From positions 3,844,001 to 3,908,000 of the forward strand of contig NZ_FMHV01000002.1 in NCBI RefSeq assembly GCF_900091465.1: a DNA stretch of 64,000 nt, written 5' to 3'. The number at the start of each line of letters is the position of its first letter. Positions within the stretch are counted from its first letter, which is position 1. Positions 43,513 to 52,406 of this stretch are shown here, in pieces. The notes beneath the pieces were generated by a model that ran no database searches, had not been told where the DNA came from, and saw only the letters and a program-made list of their open reading frames with translations. The position numbers and the translations under genes are program-made. This DNA is from Micromonospora rhizosphaerae. GTDB lineage: Bacteria; Actinomycetota; Actinomycetes; Mycobacteriales; Micromonosporaceae.

Positions 43513-44565
43513 GTGCGACTCGGGCTCAGCCTCGGATACCAGACGGCGTGGAGCACGCCGGCCGATCACCTGGCGCTAGCTCAGGAGGCGGATCGGCTCG
43601 GCTACTCGGTGGTGTGGGCGGCGGAGGCCTACGGCTCCGACTCGCCGAGCATGCTGGCCTGGATGGCCGGCCAGACCGAGCGGATCGATCTGGGCAGCGC
43701 GGTGATGCAGATCCCCGGTCGCACCCCGGCGATGACCGCGATGACGGCGGCGACCATCGACGCGCTCTCCGGCGGCCGGTTCCGGCTCGGCCTCGGCGTC
43801 TCCGGCCCGCAGGTCTCCGAGGGCTGGCACGGCGTCCGCTTCGCCAAGCCGCTCGCGCGGACCCGGGAGTACGTGGACATCGTCAAGCTCGCCATCGCCC
43901 GCAAGGAGGTCGCGTACGACGGCGAGCACTACACCCTGCCGCTGCCCGACGGCCCGGGAAAGGCGCTGCGGCTGGGCTTCCACCCGCCGCGCGAGCACAT
44001 CCCGATCTACCTTGCCGCGGTCGGCCCGAAGAACCTCGAGCTGGCCGGCGAGATCGCCGACGGCTGGCTCGCCGTCTTCTACGCGCCGGACTTCGCCGAG
44101 GAGCAACTCGCCTCCGTCCGCGCCGGCCGGGCCAGGGCCGGCAAGGAGCTGGCCGGCTTCGACGTGGTGCCGTCCGTCCCCGTGGTGGTCGGCGACGACA
44201 TCGCCTCCTGCGCCGAGCTGGTCCGCTGGTACGCCGCCCTCTACGTCGGTGGCATGGGTAGCCGGCAGCAGAACTTCTACAACCAGCTGGCCACCCGGAT
44301 GGGCTACGGCGACGCGGCCCGGGAGGTCCAGGACCTCTACCTGGCCAAGCGGCAGCGTGACGCCGCGGCCGCGGTGCCGATGGAGTTCATCGACCGCACC
44401 TCGCTGCTCGGGCCGAAGGAGCGCATCGCGGAGCGGATGCGCGAGTACGCCGCGGCCGGCGTGACCACCCTGTCGGTCACCCTCTTCGTCGCCGACCGGG
44501 ACAGTGGTGTGCAGACCCTGCGCACCGTCGCCGACGCGCTGGAGCTCTCCGGAGTCGGCGAGTGA
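43513..44565 (+). CDS. LLM-class F420-dependent oxidoreductase
   Basis: 350 residues from GTG ([20 protein letters not shown]), with GGGGAGGACC upstream. Luciferase-like TIM barrel: [59 protein letters not shown], and [20 protein letters not shown]. Uses reduced deazaflavin F420 for hydride transfer. Its stop overlaps the uppP start (GTGA), so the two are co-translated. This is a frequent gene order in Micromonosporaceae. Confidence 0.9.
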   Translation: MRLGLSLGYQTAWSTPADHLALAQEADRLGYSVVWAAEAYGSDSPSMLAWMAGQTERIDLGSAVMQIPGRTPAMTAMTAATIDALSGGRFRLGLGVSGPQVSEGWHGVRFAKPLARTREYVDIVKLAIARKEVAYDGEHYTLPLPDGPGKALRLGFHPPREHIPIYLAAVGPKNLELAGEIADGWLAVFYAPDFAEEQLASVRAGRARAGKELAGFDVVPSVPVVVGDDIASCAELVRWYAALYVGGMGSRQQNFYNQLATRMGYGDAAREVQDLYLAKRQRDAAAAVPMEFIDRTSLLGPKERIAERMREYAAAGVTTLSVTLFVADRDSGVQTLRTVADALELSGVGE

Positions 44566-45398
44566 CCTGGGTAGAGGCCATCGTCCTGGGCATCGTCCAG
44601 GGGCTCACGGAATTCCTGCCGGTCAGCTCGTCGGGCCACCTGCGGATCACCTCGGCGATCTTCTTCGGCCGGGACGCCGGCGCGTCCTTCACCGCGGTGA
44701 CCCAGCTCGGCACCGAGGCGGCCGTGCTCATCTACTTCGCCAAGGACATCTGGCGGATCGCCCGCACCTGGCTGCTCGGCCTCGTCGACCGCTCGGTCCG
44801 GTCCAGCCTCGACTACCGGATGGGCTGGTACGTCATCGTCGGCTCGATCCCGATCGGGCTGTTCGGCTTCCTGTTCAAGGACCAGATCCGCACCGCCGGC
44901 CGCAACCTGTGGCTGATCTCCTTCACGTTGATCTTCTTCGCGTTCGTGCTCGCCTTCGCCGAGTACTGGGGGCGGCAGACCCGCACGCTGGAGAACTTCC
45001 GGCTGCGCGACGGCATCGTGATGGGCTTCGCCCAGGCCATGGCGCTGATCCCGGGCGTCTCCCGCTCCGGCGGCACGCTCACCGCCGGCCTGCTGCTCAA
45101 CCTCACCCGGGAAACCGCGGCCCGGTACTCGTTCCTGCTGGCCATCCCGGCCGTGGTGATGTCCGGCGTGTTCAGCATCCCGGACGTCTTCGAACCCTCC
45201 GCTCCGGGCACGGCCGCGCCGAGCGGGGCGCAGATGGTGGTCGCCACGCTGATCGCGTTCGTCATCGGCTACGCGGCCATCGCCTGGCTGCTGCGGTACG
45301 TCGCCCACCACACCCTGTACGTCTTCGTGCTCTACCGGGTCGCCCTCGGCACCCTGGTCCTCGCCCTGCTGATGACCGGCACGATCAGCGCCACCTGA
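44562..45398 (+). CDS. uppP: Undecaprenyl-diphosphatase
   Basis: 278 residues, polytopic membrane protein of 7-8 helices. BacA/UppP signatures: [17 protein letters not shown] (Glu17 and SSSGH) and [19 protein letters not shown]. It dephosphorylates undecaprenyl pyrophosphate to recycle the lipid carrier for peptidoglycan and gives bacitracin tolerance. It is translated together with the F420 oxidoreductase. A clear intrinsic terminator follows. Confidence 0.95.
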   Translation: MTWVEAIVLGIVQGLTEFLPVSSSGHLRITSAIFFGRDAGASFTAVTQLGTEAAVLIYFAKDIWRIARTWLLGLVDRSVRSSLDYRMGWYVIVGSIPIGLFGFLFKDQIRTAGRNLWLISFTLIFFAFVLAFAEYWGRQTRTLENFRLRDGIVMGFAQAMALIPGVSRSGGTLTAGLLLNLTRETAARYSFLLAIPAVVMSGVFSIPDVFEPSAPGTAAPSGAQMVVATLIAFVIGYAAIAWLLRYVAHHTLYVFVLYRVALGTLVLALLMTGTISAT

Positions 45399-45480
45399 TC
45401 GCCACCCCCGCATACGCCAGTCGTTGCATGTGCCGCCGGCCGGCACCCTCTCGGTGCTGGCCGGTTTCGGTGTGGAGATG

Positions 45481-45529
45481 CCGCTGGCCGGCACCCGGTT
45501 CGGGTGTCGGCCAGCGGTCCCCCTTTTTT
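45481..45529 (+). terminator. Intrinsic terminator after uppP
   Basis: A 17-bp stem (CCGCTGGCCGGCACCCG, one G-T pair) with a 3-nt loop, followed by a six-T run at 45524-45529: a textbook rho-independent terminator. A second GC-rich hairpin lies just upstream near 45434-45466. Confidence 0.9.
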
Positions 45530-45543
45530 GATTAATGCCTGAG

Positions 45544-46143
45544 TCAGCTGTTCCAGTGCTCGGCGACCAGGTCGGCGGCCTGCTGCTCCCACTGGGCGTA
45601 GGCGTGCGGGTAGGCCGACACCTGCACCGTCTGGGCGGCCTCGGTCAGCGGCATGTCGTGCCAGCCGTCGACCTGCTTGAGGCCCTTGAGGAACGCCATG
45701 GTCGAGTACTGCGGGTCGGTGATCTGCTCCGGGGTGCCCCAACCCGAGGACGGGCGCTGCTGGAACAGGCCCAGCGAGTCGTGGTCGTTGCGGTCCCCCA
45801 GGTGACCCAGGTTCTCCAGCTTCGACTCCTGCAGGCTGGTCGCGATCGAGACCACCGCGGCCCGCTCGTCCATACCCGACTTCTTCGTCGCGGCGATGAT
45901 CGCCTTGACGTTGCCGATCTGCTCGTCGTTCAGCTTGATGTGGGACTGGGTGCCCTGCACACCGTGCGGGATCAGCTTGCCCTTGTCGACACCCGGCTTG
46001 TCGGCCTGCACGGCGACGACGGGCTTGGTGTCGACCGCGGCGGTAGTAGTGGTGGTGCCGTGGTTCAGCGGACCGGCGGCCAGGCCACCGGCGAACGCCA
46101 GACCAGCGATACCAAGAACGCTCTTACGCAGAGTCGTGTTCAT
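45544..46143 (-). CDS. Secreted lysozyme/transglycosylase-like protein
   Basis: 199 residues from ATG MNTTLRKSVLGIAGLAFAGG, with GGAGC upstream. The first ~28 residues are a signal peptide. After a Thr/Val/Lys-rich linker, the C-terminal domain (~75-199) has a lysozyme-like pattern: AAVVSIATSLQESKLENLGH with a candidate catalytic Glu, then DSLGLFQQRPSSGWG and YSTMAFLKGLKQVDGW. It is likely to act on peptidoglycan outside the cell. A 550-bp upstream region without genes suggests elaborate control. Confidence 0.8.
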   Translation of the reverse strand: MNTTLRKSVLGIAGLAFAGGLAAGPLNHGTTTTTAAVDTKPVVAVQADKPGVDKGKLIPHGVQGTQSHIKLNDEQIGNVKAIIAATKKSGMDERAAVVSIATSLQESKLENLGHLGDRNDHDSLGLFQQRPSSGWGTPEQITDPQYSTMAFLKGLKQVDGWHDMPLTEAAQTVQVSAYPHAYAQWEQQAADLVAEHWNS

Positions 46144-46695
46144 GATCAAAGCTCCAATTCGGGGGTCAGGCACACCACCCGATGGGGGCCGGGTAGATGC
46201 GCACGCACCACGGACGGGCGCTCAAAACAAAAGGGGAAAGTCTCTGTCCGGCGAAGATCCGCGGGGTGGGGGTGCCACTCGCGGCGCCGGGACCATGTGT
46301 AACGACCGGCGGCCCACCATCATTCCGACCCGGGCCCAACCGGCCCCGCCGAGCGGGGCGCTTCCTCGGTCGTACGCCAGGTATAACGACCCCGCCCCGG
46401 CCACGATTCCGGCCCCAGAATGCCGCCGGTCACACCCCCGAACCGGACATGCCACACCCCGTCGGCGAGTTGGGGCGACGCCGGACACCAAGGTCCCATT
46501 CACCGCAAAAGGCCAGCATCACCCACCGTGATGGCTTGAGCCAACAACACCACAGTCAGCGAGGCCACACCCGCACCGACGCTGGGCGGATCTTGCGACA
46601 GGAAGCCGTACCGCGTAAGGGCCGCGAACGGGAAGCCACGCCATGATCCGGTCGTGTGGGGCGGCTCTGGCGACCAAGGCCCTAGGGTGGTCAGG
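46144..46695. other. 552-bp non-coding region with duplicated 15-bp motif
   Basis: No convincing gene. It contains an A-rich tract (AAAACAAAAGGGG, near 46224) and two near-identical 15-mers: CCATGTGTAACGACC (46293-46307) and CCAGGTATAACGACC (46377-46391). These match at 13 of 15 bases and lie 84 bp apart, exactly eight helical turns. They probably control the minus-strand secreted protein gene. The right end carries the short promoter region of the phosphatase gene. Confidence 0.55.
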
Positions 46696-47400
46696 GTGGC
46701 GACCCTTCTGCTTCTGCGACACGGCCGGACCACCGCGAACGCCGACGGCGGCCTCGCCGGCCGGCAGCCGGTCGAGCTGGACGAGACCGGCCGTGCCCAG
46801 GCCACCGCCGTCGGGGAGCGATTGCGGAGCGTTCCCCTCGCGGCCGTGGTGACCAGCCCGCTGATCCGCTGCCGGCAGACCCTGGACCTGGCCCTGCCAC
46901 AGGCCGAGCCGGTGGTGGCGGAGGGGCTGATCGAGTGCGGATACGGCAGCTGGGAGGGACAGCCGCTGAAGAAGCTGGCCAAGGAGCCGCTCTGGCCGGT
47001 GGTCCAGCAGCATCCGAGCGCGGCCGTCTTCCCCGAGGGGGAGTCGATGGCCGCGATGTCCGCGCGGGCGGTGGCGGCGGTGCGCGCCTGGGATGCCCGG
47101 ATCACCGCCGAGCACGGGCCGGAGGCGGTCTGGCTGGCGTGCAGCCACGGCGATGTGATCAAGGCCATCGTGGCGGACGCGCTCGGCGTACACCTGGATC
47201 TTTTTCAGCGGATCGTCGTGGACCCGGCGTCGGTGACGGCGATCCGCTACACGCCGCTGCGGCCGTTCCTGGTCCGGCTCAACGACACCGGCGGCGACCT
47301 GTCCGGCCTGGTACCGCCGCCGCGCAAGCGGCGACGGCGGGCGGCCCGTACGACGGATTCGGACGCGGCCGTGGGTGGCGGCGCGGGAGCGGCCCGGTGA
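46696..47400 (+). CDS. Histidine phosphatase (MSMEG_4193-type phosphomutase family)
   Basis: 234 residues from GTG. Starts VATLLLLRHGRTTANADGGL with the RHG catalytic His, then SPLIRCRQTLDLAL, CGYGSWEGQPLKKLA, FPEGESMAAMSAR and ACSHGDVIKAIVADALG with the second His. Histidine-phosphatase fold; substrate unknown. The C-terminus is an Arg-rich tail. It heads a conserved actinobacterial block with DUF3090, SCO1664-type and mshC genes. Confidence 0.88.
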   Translation: MATLLLLRHGRTTANADGGLAGRQPVELDETGRAQATAVGERLRSVPLAAVVTSPLIRCRQTLDLALPQAEPVVAEGLIECGYGSWEGQPLKKLAKEPLWPVVQQHPSAAVFPEGESMAAMSARAVAAVRAWDARITAEHGPEAVWLACSHGDVIKAIVADALGVHLDLFQRIVVDPASVTAIRYTPLRPFLVRLNDTGGDLSGLVPPPRKRRRRAARTTDSDAAVGGGAGAAR

Positions 47401-47509
47401 GCCGAACCACCACGCCCGCATGGGCCAACGGCACGCCGCGCGCGGCGCGGCGGCGATTCCCGGTCGGTGCGGTGCGCGATGCTTCCGCGTGCCGGATAGG
47501 GTCGTGGGT

Positions 47510-48088
47510 ATGACCCACCAGGTGCACGCCTTCGAGCCGCCGGAGCGGTTCGTCGCCGGGACCGTCGGCCCGCCGGGGGAGCGTACGTTCTTTCTCCAGG
47601 CGCGCGGCGGTGGCCGGCTGGTCAGCGTCGCGCTGGAGAAGGTCCAGGTGTCCCTGCTCGCCGAGAAGCTGGAGGAGCTGCTCTCCGAGGCGCAGCGCCG
47701 GTTCGGCGTGGACGTGCCGGAGGCGCCCGCGGCGGTGACCGACAACGACCCGCTGGACACCCCGGTCGACGAGGAGTTCCGGGTCGGCACGCTGGGCCTG
47801 GCCTTCGACGTGGACACCGCCACGGTGGTGATCGAGGCGATCGCCGTTGGTGAGGCGGAGGCCGAGGTCGAGCTGGGCGATGCCGATGACGACGAGGACG
47901 AGGACCCGGACGAGCCGGACGACGACCTTGACCGGCTCCGGGTGCGGCTGACCCCCGCGGCGACCCGCGCGTTCATCGAGCGGGCCCGCCGGGTGATCAA
48001 CGCCGGTCGTCCGCCCTGCCCGCTCTGCGGCCAGCCGCTGGATCCCGCCGGCCACCTCTGCCCGCGGTACAACGGTTATCACCGGTGA
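47510..48088 (+). CDS. DUF3090 family protein
   Basis: 192 residues from ATG MTHQVHAFEPPERFVAGTVG. Conserved family start, then FFLQARGGGRLVSVALEKVQ, an acidic run (DDDEDEDPDEPDDDLDRLRV) and a C-terminal zinc-ribbon-like CPLCGQPLDPAGHLCPR. Function unknown; the gene always travels with the phosphatase and SCO1664-type genes. Its stop overlaps the next GTG start by 4 bp. Confidence 0.9.
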   Translation: MTHQVHAFEPPERFVAGTVGPPGERTFFLQARGGGRLVSVALEKVQVSLLAEKLEELLSEAQRRFGVDVPEAPAAVTDNDPLDTPVDEEFRVGTLGLAFDVDTATVVIEAIAVGEAEAEVELGDADDDEDEDPDEPDDDLDRLRVRLTPAATRAFIERARRVINAGRPPCPLCGQPLDPAGHLCPRYNGYHR

Positions 48089-48903
48089 CCTCGTCCGAAC
48101 TCCAGCCTCGACAGGACGGCGCCGCCGCGCTCAGGCTGCTGAGCGACGGTGAGTTCGACCTGGAGGGGCGGCTGGTCGACGCCTCCAACACCACCCTGCG
48201 CGGGATCCTCACCCTCGACGGGGTGACGGCCCGCTGCGTCTACAAGCCGGTGCGCGGGGAGCGTCCCCTCTGGGACTTCCCGGACGGCACCCTCGCCGGC
48301 CGGGAGGTCGCCGCGTACCTGGTCTCCCGCGCCACCGGCTGGGATCTGGTGCCGCCGACCGTGCTGCGCGACGGCCCGTTCGGCCCCGGCTCGTGCCAGC
48401 TCTGGATCGACGAGCCGGAGGACGCCGAGCCGCTGGTCGGGTTCGTGCCGGCGGACGCGGTGCCACCGCGCTGGTTCCCGGTCGCCGCCGCCCGCGACGA
48501 CGACGGCGTCGCGTACGCCCTCGCGCACGCCGACGACCCCCGCCTGGCCCGGCTGGCGGTCCTCGACGCCGTGATCAACAACGCCGACCGCAAGGGCGGC
48601 CACGTGCTCGTCGGGTCGGACGACCGGATCTACGGCGTCGACCACGGGGTGAGCTTCCACATCGAGGAGAAGCTGCGCACCGTGCTCTGGGGCTGGGCCG
48701 GCCGGCGGCTGCCGCCGGACGCGGTGGAGATGCTCGACGCGCTGGCCGGCCAGGTGGCCGGCACGCTCGGTGACGAGCTGGCCGAGCACCTGACGATCGG
48801 CGAGATCGCCGAGCTGGCGGCCCGGATCGACCGGCTGCGGGAGACCGGCAGGTTCCCGCTGCCGCCGGAGGACTGGCCGGCGATGCCCTGGCCACCGATG
48901 TGA
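48085..48903 (+). CDS. SCO1664 family protein (PI3/4-kinase-like fold)
   Basis: 272 residues from GTG overlapping the DUF3090 stop. PI3K/PI4K- or HipA-like kinase pattern: CVYKPVRGERPLWDFPDGTL (ATP Lys), then LDAVINNADRKGGHVLVG (catalytic Asp/Asn) and RIYGVDHGVSFH (DFG-like Asp). The function is undefined; its coupling to mshC suggests a link to thiol or inositol metabolism. Confidence 0.88.
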   Translation: MTSSELQPRQDGAAALRLLSDGEFDLEGRLVDASNTTLRGILTLDGVTARCVYKPVRGERPLWDFPDGTLAGREVAAYLVSRATGWDLVPPTVLRDGPFGPGSCQLWIDEPEDAEPLVGFVPADAVPPRWFPVAAARDDDGVAYALAHADDPRLARLAVLDAVINNADRKGGHVLVGSDDRIYGVDHGVSFHIEEKLRTVLWGWAGRRLPPDAVEMLDALAGQVAGTLGDELAEHLTIGEIAELAARIDRLRETGRFPLPPEDWPAMPWPPM

Positions 48904-48971
48904 GCCGTTGTCGCGTTGATCACTCGTGGGGGCGCCTCCCCGCGGCCTGACAGATCGTTAGGCTGACGGTC

Positions 48972-50210
48972 ATGGAGTCTTGGGCGGGACACGAGGTGCC
49001 ACGGCTGCCGGGCAGGGGCGCGCCACTGAGCTTGTACGACTCGGCGCGGCGCGGTGTCCACCCGATCCAGCCGGACGGCGCCGCCTCGATGTATGTCTGC
49101 GGCATCACCCCGTACGACGCGACCCACCTCGGACACGCCGCCACCATGATCACGTTTGACCTGGTGCAGCGGATGTGGCGGGACGCCGGCGTGACCGTGC
49201 GTTACGTGCAGAACGTCACCGACATCGACGACCCGCTGCTGGAGCGGGCCGAGCGCGACGGCGAGGACTGGAAGGTCCTGGCCATGCGGGAGACCGCGTT
49301 GTTCCGGGAGGACATGGAGGCGCTACGGATCATCCCGCCGGCGCAGTACGTCGGCGCGGTCGAGTCGATCCCGGACATCGCCGAGAAGGTCCTCGTCCTG
49401 CTCAAGGACGGTGCGGCGTACCGCCTCGACGACGGCACCGGCGACGTCTACTTCGACAGCAGCGCCGCCCCCGATTTCGGCTACGAGTCCAACCTCTCCC
49501 GCGAGCAGATGCTGGAGATCTTCCCGGAGCGCGGCGGCGACCCGGACCGGGCCGGCAAGCGGGACCCGCTGGACCCGCTGCTGTGGCGCGGCGCCCGGGA
49601 GGGCGAGCCGTCCTGGCCGGGCGGCGAGCTGGGCCCGGGCCGTCCCGGCTGGCACATCGAATGCGCCGTCATCGCCTTGAACCTGCTCGGTGACCGCATC
49701 GACGTGCAGGGCGGCGGCAACGACCTGATCTTCCCGCACCACGAGTGCTCCGCCGCGCACGCGGAGCGGCTCACCGGCGAGAGGCCCTTCGCCGACCACT
49801 ACGTGCACGCCGGCATGATCGGCCTGGACGGCGAGAAGATGTCCAAGTCCAAGGGCAACCTGGTCTTCGTCTCCCGGCTGCGGGCCGACCAGGTCGACCC
49901 GATGGCGGTCCGGCTGGCCCTGCTGAGCGGCCACTACCGCACCGACCGGTCCTGGACCGACGACCTGCTCGCCACCGCGCAGGAGCGGCTGGCCCGGTGG
50001 CGCCGGGCCGCCGCGGCCCCCGCCGGCCCGTCCGGGGCCGACCTCCTGGCCGCCGTACGCGAGCGCCTCGCCGACGACCTCGACACCCCTGGCGCCCTCG
50101 CCGTCGCCGACGCCTGGGCCGACCGCGCTCTCGCCGGCAGCACCGACGACCCGGAGGGACCGGCCCTCTTCACCGACACGATCGACGCCCTCCTCGGCAT
50201 CCGCCTCTGA
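48972..50210 (+). CDS. mshC: Mycothiol ligase: cysteine--GlcN-inositol ligase
   Basis: 412 residues, starting [20 protein letters not shown]. Class I cysteinyl-tRNA-synthetase-like fold: [20 protein letters not shown] (HIGH-like, His52), [14 protein letters not shown], and the KMSKS loop at Lys289 ([14 protein letters not shown]). It uses ATP to join cysteine to GlcN-Ins in mycothiol synthesis. It lacks the anticodon-binding domain of CysRS, as expected for MshC. Preceded by a 68-bp gap after the SCO1664-type gene. Confidence 0.95.
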   Translation: MESWAGHEVPRLPGRGAPLSLYDSARRGVHPIQPDGAASMYVCGITPYDATHLGHAATMITFDLVQRMWRDAGVTVRYVQNVTDIDDPLLERAERDGEDWKVLAMRETALFREDMEALRIIPPAQYVGAVESIPDIAEKVLVLLKDGAAYRLDDGTGDVYFDSSAAPDFGYESNLSREQMLEIFPERGGDPDRAGKRDPLDPLLWRGAREGEPSWPGGELGPGRPGWHIECAVIALNLLGDRIDVQGGGNDLIFPHHECSAAHAERLTGERPFADHYVHAGMIGLDGEKMSKSKGNLVFVSRLRADQVDPMAVRLALLSGHYRTDRSWTDDLLATAQERLARWRRAAAAPAGPSGADLLAAVRERLADDLDTPGALAVADAWADRALAGSTDDPEGPALFTDTIDALLGIRL

Positions 50211-50270
50211 CGCCGCCCCGGCGCCTTCGGCGGTCCGCCCCACGAGCCAGCCGAGCTCCGCGGTCGTCCT

Positions 50271-50333
50271 GATCGTCTGCGCTTCTCGGAGGGCGTTGAC
50301 GGCGTGTCGCCCCGGTGCACCGCAGACGATCAT
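50271..50333. repeat. Long-loop inverted repeat between convergent genes
   Basis: Perfect 12-bp arms TGATCGTCTGCG and complement, separated by 39 nt, between mshC and the GntR gene. The architecture is the same as the CATGAAGTTG repeats at 19278 and 29378, but the arm sequence is unrelated. Confidence 0.6.
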
Positions 50334-50354
50334 GGGTGCCGTGAGGGGAGGGCG

Positions 50355-51146
50355 TCAGCCGAGGACGAGGCCGGGGTCGGGGTCGGCCTCTTCGGCGGGG
50401 GCGGGGATCTTGTACTCCTCGGTGAGGGTGGTCATCGGGCCGGGCCAGGTGGCCTGGGCGACCTCGATCGGCTTGCGGTGGGCGTCGTACGCGACGTGCA
50501 GCAGGTGCAGCACCGGGGTGTCGGGGCGGATCTGCAGGATCTCCGCCTCCTCCCGGCTCGGCTGGCGGGCGCTGAGCGTGTCGGTGGCGGAGACGTACCG
50601 CCGGCCGGTGGCCTCCTCGGCCTCCTGGTAGAGCGGTCGGCCGAACGCCTCGGCCCGCTCCAGGGTGGTGCCGGCGGTGTCCGTGGGCAGGAACCACGAG
50701 ACGCCCACCTCGACCGGCGACTCGTCGGTGCGCACCAGGTGGCGGCGGCAGAGCAGCTCGGTGCCGTCGGGCACGCCGAAGGCGTCGGCGACCTCCGGCG
50801 GGGCCGGGGAGTGGCCCACCGAGACGAGCTGCTGGCGGTACCGGGCGGCCAGGTCGGTGTGGTAGCCGCGGAACCCGCCGTAGCGGCCCCGGGAGAGCCG
50901 GTTGAGCCGGCGCCGGGTGCCCCGGACGTACGTACCGGAGCCGGGCTTGGTGATCAGAATGCCCTCGACCCGGAGCTGGTCGACGGCGCGCTGCACGGTC
51001 TGCTTCGCGACGCCGAACATCTCGGCGATGGCCGGGATCGACGGCAGCCGCTCGCCCGGCCCCCAGTCGCCCCGGCGCACCTGGGCCTTGAGCTGCGCGG
51101 CGATCTGCCGGTGCGGAAACTCCGCCGCGCCCGGGTTGATCTGCAT
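50355..51146 (-). CDS. GntR-family (HutC/UTRA-type) transcriptional regulator
   Basis: 263 residues, starting MQINPGAAEFPHRQIAAQLK. N-terminal winged helix (GDWGPGERLPSIPAIAEMFG, VAKQTVQRAVDQLRVEGILI, TKPGSGTYV), then a UTRA effector domain (~95-250: LCRRHLVRTDESPVEVGVSW). It senses a small metabolite. No operon partner is evident; PAC2 lies downstream on the same strand, separated by a hairpin. Confidence 0.9.
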   Translation of the reverse strand: MQINPGAAEFPHRQIAAQLKAQVRRGDWGPGERLPSIPAIAEMFGVAKQTVQRAVDQLRVEGILITKPGSGTYVRGTRRRLNRLSRGRYGGFRGYHTDLAARYRQQLVSVGHSPAPPEVADAFGVPDGTELLCRRHLVRTDESPVEVGVSWFLPTDTAGTTLERAEAFGRPLYQEAEEATGRRYVSATDTLSARQPSREEAEILQIRPDTPVLHLLHVAYDAHRKPIEVAQATWPGPMTTLTEEYKIPAPAEEADPDPGLVLG

Positions 51147-51222
51147 GCCCGCCTCCTCCTGACAGCTAGGCTCCTAGGATGCCTTGGAGGGTGTGAGGCC
51201 GTCACGCCGACACGCGAAGAAA

Positions 51223-51253
51223 CAGGCCCGGACGTCGGCGACGTACGGGCCTG
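51223..51253 (-). terminator. Hairpin downstream of the PAC2 gene
   Basis: CAGGCCCG and its complement CGGGCCTG, enclosing an ACGT-rich loop, lie just after the PAC2 stop on the minus strand. This would end the PAC2 transcript before it meets the GntR promoter. Confidence 0.55.
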
Positions 51254-51276
51254 GGGGCTCGGGTGGGGAAGTGGGG

Positions 51277-52146
51277 CTACCAGGAGCCGGCGGTCGGGCC
51301 GGCGGAGCCGCCCCGGCGGCGCAGGTACTTCTCGAACTCCTGGGCGATCTCGTCCCCGGTCAGCGGGGTGATGCCGGCGTCGCCGACGCGCTCCTCCAGC
51401 TCGCGGACGTACTCGCCCAGCTCGGCGTCCTGCTCGGCGGCGCTGCGCACCCGCTGCTCCCACTCGGCCGCCTCCTCGGCCAGGTCGGCCATCGGCACCG
51501 GCAGGTCCAGCACGTCCTCGACCCGGTGCAGCAGCGCGAGTGTCGCCTTGGGACAGGGCGGGTTGTTGGCGTAGTGCGGTACGTGCACCCAGAACGACAC
51601 CGCGTCGACCTCGGCCCGGGTGCAGGCCTCGTGCAACACCCCGACGATCCCGGTCGGCCCGTCGTAGCGGGTGGGGGTGAGCTGGTAGCGCTTGGCGGCC
51701 CCGGTGTCGGAGGCGCTGCCGCTGATCGGCAGCGGCCGGGTGTACGGCACGTCGGCCAGCAGCGCGCCGAGCAGCACCACCCGCTCGACCTCCAGGCTGT
51801 GGCAGATCTCCAGCACCTGCTCGCAGAAGGTACGCCAGCGCATGCTGGGCTCGATGCCCCGGATCAGCACCACGTCCCGCTCGGTGCCCTGCGGGCTGGC
51901 CACCATGAAGCGCGTGGTCGGCCACTCCACCCGGCGGGTCTCGCCCTCGGCCATGGTGATGGTCGGCCGGCTCACCTGGAAGTCGTAGAAGTCCTCCGGG
52001 TCCAGCTCGGTCACCTGCCGGGCCTGCCAGACCTGCTCCAGGTGCTCCACGGCGGCGGTGGAGGCGTCCGCGGCGTCGTTCCAACCCTCGAAGGCGGCGA
52101 TGGCGACCGGGGAGCGCAGCACCGGCAACCCGTCGAACTCGGTCAC
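51277..52146 (-). CDS. PAC2 family protein (proteasome assembly chaperone-like)
   Basis: 289 residues, starting MTEFDGLPVLRSPVAIAAFE. PAC2 fold: AIAAFEGWNDAADASTAAVE, FYDFQVSRPTITMAEGETRR, VVLLGALLADVPYTRPLPIS and FWVHVPHYANNPPCPKATLA. Actinobacterial members are linked to the proteasome or to ATP-grasp neighbours; the role is not settled. The C-terminus is a Glu-rich helix and Gly-rich tail. Divergent from metH. Confidence 0.9.
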   Translation of the reverse strand: MTEFDGLPVLRSPVAIAAFEGWNDAADASTAAVEHLEQVWQARQVTELDPEDFYDFQVSRPTITMAEGETRRVEWPTTRFMVASPQGTERDVVLIRGIEPSMRWRTFCEQVLEICHSLEVERVVLLGALLADVPYTRPLPISGSASDTGAAKRYQLTPTRYDGPTGIVGVLHEACTRAEVDAVSFWVHVPHYANNPPCPKATLALLHRVEDVLDLPVPMADLAEEAAEWEQRVRSAAEQDAELGEYVRELEERVGDAGITPLTGDEIAQEFEKYLRRRGGSAGPTAGSW

Positions 52147-52406
52147 GCCGTCACCTCACCCTGCTCGTCGGGGCCGGCGCCGGGCCGGCGCCCGGTCGTC
52201 CGCCCGCCGTGCGCGGTGGCGTCCCTGTTGTCCCTCACGTCCGTCAGCCTACGTGCCGGGGCCGGATGCGGCCCGTCGGCCGCGCCGGTCGAGGAGTGGA
52301 TCAGCCGGGCGAAAGGGACCCAAAAGACATGGTGATCCAGCTGACAGTATGTGGGAAGGCCAGCATGGCTCGACCCGGTCCCGAACCGCCGCACTAACCT
52401 GGCCCT

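Noticed and set aside
46144..46600. c-di-AMP (ydaO-type) riboswitch upstream of the secreted lysozyme-like gene
   Set aside because: Such riboswitches precede many actinobacterial wall-hydrolase genes, but I could not find the conserved core segments on the minus strand here.
52147..52406. Cobalamin riboswitch ahead of metH
   Set aside because: No B12-box-like sequence was recognised; cobalamin riboswitches usually control the B12-independent enzyme rather than metH.
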